NCBI GenBank assembly: GCA_950295325.1
Contig: OX485809.1
Location: 5,644,001-5,708,000 of the forward strand
Direction of reading: 5' to 3'
From: Polytrichum commune
Lineage: Eukaryota > Streptophyta > Polytrichopsida > Polytrichales > Polytrichaceae
DNA length: 64,000 nt
Made by a program: the position numbers and the translations under genes. Positions 60,501 through 64,000 of this stretch are shown here, in pieces (within the stretch, counting starts at the first letter, position 1; every line of letters begins with the position of its first letter). Under the pieces are notes generated by a model that had not been told where the DNA came from, did no database searches, and worked only from the letters and a program-made list of their open reading frames with translations.

Positions 60501-62431
60501 TGCTTGCTCCTCCCACCGCCGAGCCGCTAATGGGAAGCAGCGACGAGGAAAACATTATCGACACCACAGACGTTGACATTCGATTGCCCATGTTGGTGTA
60601 CGTGTCTCGTGAGAAGCGACCAGGCTATGACCACAACAAGAAAGCAGGAGCCATGAACGCTCTCGTGCGAACCAGTGCTGTCATGTCAAATGGACCCTTC
60701 ATTCTCAATTTGGATTGTGATCATTACATTTTCAACTCCCTGGCGTTGCGAGAGGCAATGTGCTTCTTCATGGACAAGGGAGGTGATCGTCTCGCCTACG
60801 TTCAGTTCCCCCAGCGTTTCGAGGGCGTCGATCCCAACGATCGATATGCCAATCACAACACTGTCTTCTTCGATGTGAACATGAGGGCGCTGGATGGACT
60901 GCAGGGACCGGTGTACGTGGGTACTGGATGTGTTTTCAGAAGAATCGCCCTGTATGGGTTTGACCCACCTAGGGTTCGTGAGCACGGAGGGTGCTACAGC
61001 TTCTTCTGCTGCTGCTGCGCAGGCAAAAAAAATAAGAACAAGAACAACAAAAAGAGGGCCATGGAGGTGAAAGGTCTGACCGAGCACACCAGCGACGAAG
61101 ACGATGACATCGAAGCCAGCATGCTCCCGAAACGTTACGGTAGCTCAGTGACCTTCTCTTCCTCGATTGCCGTTGCGGAGTTTCAAGGGCGACCTCTTGC
61201 TGACAAGGGTGTCTTGAATGGCCGACCTTCCGGCGCGCTCACCATTCCTCGGGAGCCACTCGATGCCAGCACAGTGGCGGAGGCTATCAATGTGATTTCA
61301 TGTTTCTACGAGGACAAGACAGAGTGGGGTGGACGTGTGGGATGGATTTACGGGTCCGTGACAGAGGATGTGGTTACCGGTTTCAGAATGCACAATCGTG
61401 GTTGGCGCTCGGTGTATTGTGTGACAAAGCGAGATGCATTCAGAGGAACTGCTCCCATTAATCTTACAGATCGTTTGCATCAAGTAACTCATTCTAAATT
61501 CTGCTTTTCCATGGCGAAACCTGAAGTTTTCCACACATTGCAGATTTATGTGTGTTCATGCCTGATTTCTACCCATTTGTCCTAATTGTTGTAAAGTGTG
61601 TGATTCTCATCGCTTAAACCCTAACTTGTGCAGGTGCTTCGGTGGGCAACGGGTTCTGTCGAGATTTTCTTCTCCAGAAACAATGCCATATTTGCAACCT
61701 CTCGGATGAAATTCCTACAGCGTGTTGCATACCTTAATGTCGGTATTTACCCATTCACATCAATCTTCCTTCTAGTGTACTGCTTCCTGCCCGCTCTCTC
61801 GCTCTTCACCGGACAGTTCATCGTCCAAACCCTAGACCTTTCCTTCTTGATCTACCTGCTCATCATCACCGTCACCCTCTGCATGCTCGCCATCCTGGAA
61901 GTCAAGTGGTCCGGCATCACTCTGGAAGAGTGGTGGCGAAACGAGCAGTTCTGGGTGATCGGAGGAACCAGCGCCCACGTTGCTGCCGTTTTCCAAGGTC
62001 TGCTCAAGGTTATGGCCGGAGTGGACATCTCCTTCACTCTCACATCCAAAGCCGCCGGAGAGGATGAAGACGACATCTACGCCGACCTGTATGTCGTCAA
62101 GTGGACATCTCTCATGATTCCTCCCATCACTATCGGCCTCACCAACATGATCGCCATTGCAGTGGGCATTTCCCGAACGATCTACAGCACAATCCCCGAG
62201 TGGAGCAAGCTTCTGGGAGGAGTGTTCTTTAGTCTCTGGGTGTTGTTCCATCTATACCCATTCGCCAAGGGTTTGATGGGCAGGGGAGGCAAGACACCTA
62301 CCATTGTTTACGTCTGGGCTGGGCTTCTCTCAGTCATCATCTCCCTGCTCTGGGTTTATGTCAGCCCTTCTACAAACAACAATTCTAGTTCCAGCAGCGG
62401 CAGCAGCGGCGGCGGTTTCCAGTTCCCTTAG
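57559..62431 (+). CDS. CSLD: Cellulose synthase-like D glycosyltransferase, four exons
   Basis: Exons 57559-58517, 59448-60252, 60497-61483 and 61634-62431 give 1182 residues, the usual CSLD length. CSLD proteins are processive family-2 glycosyltransferases (beta-1,4-glucan or mannan type) of the plasma membrane and Golgi, needed for tip-growing cells and cell plates in studied plants. Seen in order: a Ser/Gly/Asn-rich start; a zinc RING-type domain at 154-200 (CAVDGC...[17 protein letters not shown]...KCPGCKD); two N-terminal membrane segments (about 321-340, 350-375); catalytic D444-D445 ([10 protein letters not shown]); plant-conserved region; D661-x-D663 (NLDCDH); class-specific region with CysCys run and an acidic/basic stretch; T877-E878-D879 (TEDVVTGF); Q917-V-L-R-W split by intron 3; about six C-terminal membrane segments; a Ser/Gly-rich tail ending FQFP. 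All joints are GT-AG and the frame is intact. The start at 57559 is the first in-frame ATG after the repeat leader and opens an MSSPRS N-terminus. Confidence 0.97.
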
Positions 62432-63999
62432 ACGATTCCCAGCCCAGCCCACCGCTTGTGAGCTAACTTTTGTGATCATTTGTCACCGAAAATCCAACAC
62501 CCCAATCCAGCTCTGATATTTCCATATTTACAGCCTTCAGTTTATGTTAGAAACCCTAAACCCCTAAACCACCATGTCCGAAGGATGATGGTATTTGATC
62601 AACAGTGTAAATGTGGGAGTGAGGATTAAGAAGCCAGTAGAGATCTCTATACTAAGACATGTACTATAGCATATCATTCAATGAGGAAGCAAGAATTGGA
62701 GGGAAACCTTGCAGCCAAGCAACGGTATTATCAAGAATCTTGCGACATTATTAGAGAGAGATTAGCGATGACTTGGGGACGGCGCACATATAATTCCCTT
62801 GGGTCCAATAAAAAAAATTATGCAGGAGGAGGCACATTCAAGTGGAGAGATGTTGTTTTTCATCTTTCAGGGGTTTTATGTCATTCGTGCTTTTTTAGCA
62901 TGGTATTAAAGTGCTGGTGAAAACCTCCTAACCTAATTTTGTTTTTCCTGACAAAGCTTGGCTTTGTCTGCCCCCTTCAGGATATCATTCAAAAAGAGCT
63001 TTTCTAATGCAAAGCCGAATTCTACAGTATTTGTCCCCTCTGGTGTCGTCTGTCATGTATCCTTGTTTAATCCTAGGATGATTGTCGCCCCTTTTTGCAT
63101 GGGCTTTGTACTTGTGTATGTTGTGCGATTTGGGTACAACCTTGGGATTCGGGCAACAAACGGTGTCTATTTGACAAGATGTGCATGCGCCACAAGGTCG
63201 ACAGTATACATCTCTTCCAATCATGGCATTCACATACACTTTGTGCCTCGGCAGTTCCATTCAGAATCAATACTTTTACTAGCTCAACGGTTTCTGCAGA
63301 AATCATGCATCAACAGACATTGTTCATTGTGACAGGTAGGTCATCTATCATTACTATTATTTACTAACTCGTGCTATATGCAACAACAATATTTTTCTCC
63401 CTCAATAATTCTAAACGATTGGACAACAGTTGGAAACAACTGACAACTGAATGTGAATGTCTAGTAGTCTCAATATTCAACTGTTACCGCAAGTAGACAC
63501 ATTTCCAATCCGAACTGTGTAGGGTTTGAAGCAATGGTGAGCATCGAAAAAGAACAGATTGATGAGTTAACTTAACCCTTTCTACTCAACCCATGCATTT
63601 AAATCAACGAAGATTTGCGAACATGAAGCCGAGTTTGACAACAAGTTCACGTAGCAGTAACAGATGTTTACATGAAAGCCTCGAAGGGCAGAGTTTATGC
63701 AAGCCCAGGCTTGTCAGGGGAAACAAAATTGGGTGCAGAGCGAGTCGTCTAGCTAGCTAGCTACTTACCAACAGAAAGAAGCAAACGATCCATCCCAACC
63801 CACGGCGGACAGAGCGCGGGATGGAAGGCAAGCTTCTTTGGGAGGTAGGTATACAAAGAATTTCTTTCAACTTGACTGCCTGCACATTATTCTCACTTGC
63901 CAACAAGGGAAGGGGTTAGCGATGGTTTTATGTGCGTCGAGGTTCTCATCACTATCTCTCTATCACTCGCAGAACTCAGGCAACCTGTGGTGAGCAACC
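62432..63999. other. CSLD 3' flank and right edge
   Basis: The 3' UTR of CSLD presumably occupies the first few hundred bases; AATAAA occurs near 62807. Frames at 62958-63332 and 62985-63260 overlap on both strands and show no domain. At about 63771-63890 on the minus strand there is an open stretch bounded by TGTGCAG (acceptor) and GTTG|GTAAGT (donor), so an exon of a gene continuing to the right is possible but unproven. Confidence 0.35.
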
Positions 64000-64000
64000 T

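Noticed and set aside
62958-63367. Gene at the right edge
   Set aside because: Overlapping frames on both strands, no domain, no clear splice pair. Kept only as a note about a possible minus-strand exon near 63771-63890.

Overview
This is nuclear DNA from a land plant or close streptophyte relative. Three multi-exon genes of plant-wide families lie on the + strand in 64 kb: a two-B3-domain regulator (3.1-4.2 kb), an ER-type SMP-domain lipid-transfer protein of the TEX2/Nvj2 class (9.9-17.3 kb), and a complete cellulose synthase-like D (CSLD) gene (57.6-62.4 kb). The introns are GT-AG spliceosomal with one apparent GC-AG exception. The AT-rich, repeat-laden spacers are typical of a plant chromosome. 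Low gene density, and mobile-gene families that I loosely associate with seedless plants, make a bryophyte, lycophyte or charophyte more likely than a flowering plant. The species cannot be named from the sequence.

Layout. 1-3.0 kb holds no gene I recognise. 3.09-4.16 kb is the B3 gene. 4.2-9.9 kb is spacer with one tRNA-derived SINE. 9.92-17.33 kb is the SMP gene; its last intron and its 3' flank carry decayed local duplications of its own exons. 19-34 kb is a dense bed of short inverted-repeat transposons (Tourist/Harbinger-like, hAT-like, pogo-like, foldbacks), several nested. 35.0-36.9 kb is an unidentified island between two (CT)n tracts. 38.1-39.0 kb is a ten-copy minisatellite. 40.7-43.7 kb is a broken Rep-like HUH-endonuclease ORF split by a CACTA-like element filled with AT-rich tandem repeats. 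48.5-51.9 kb is a decayed ORF resembling a ParB-like/DNA-methyltransferase fusion, split by a SINE. 52.4-52.8 kb is a further coding remnant, perhaps from a retroelement. 56.4-62.4 kb is CSLD with a repeat-bearing 5' leader.

The three host genes share no obvious pathway: transcription control, lipid transfer at membrane contacts, and wall polysaccharide synthesis. The accessory region offers the most novelty. It contains the remnants of two prokaryote- or virus-like enzyme families (Rep-type endonuclease, ParB-like plus methyltransferase), and clean target-site duplications allow insertion order to be read directly.

All exon boundaries, motif matches and duplications were read by eye. No alignment or database search was run.
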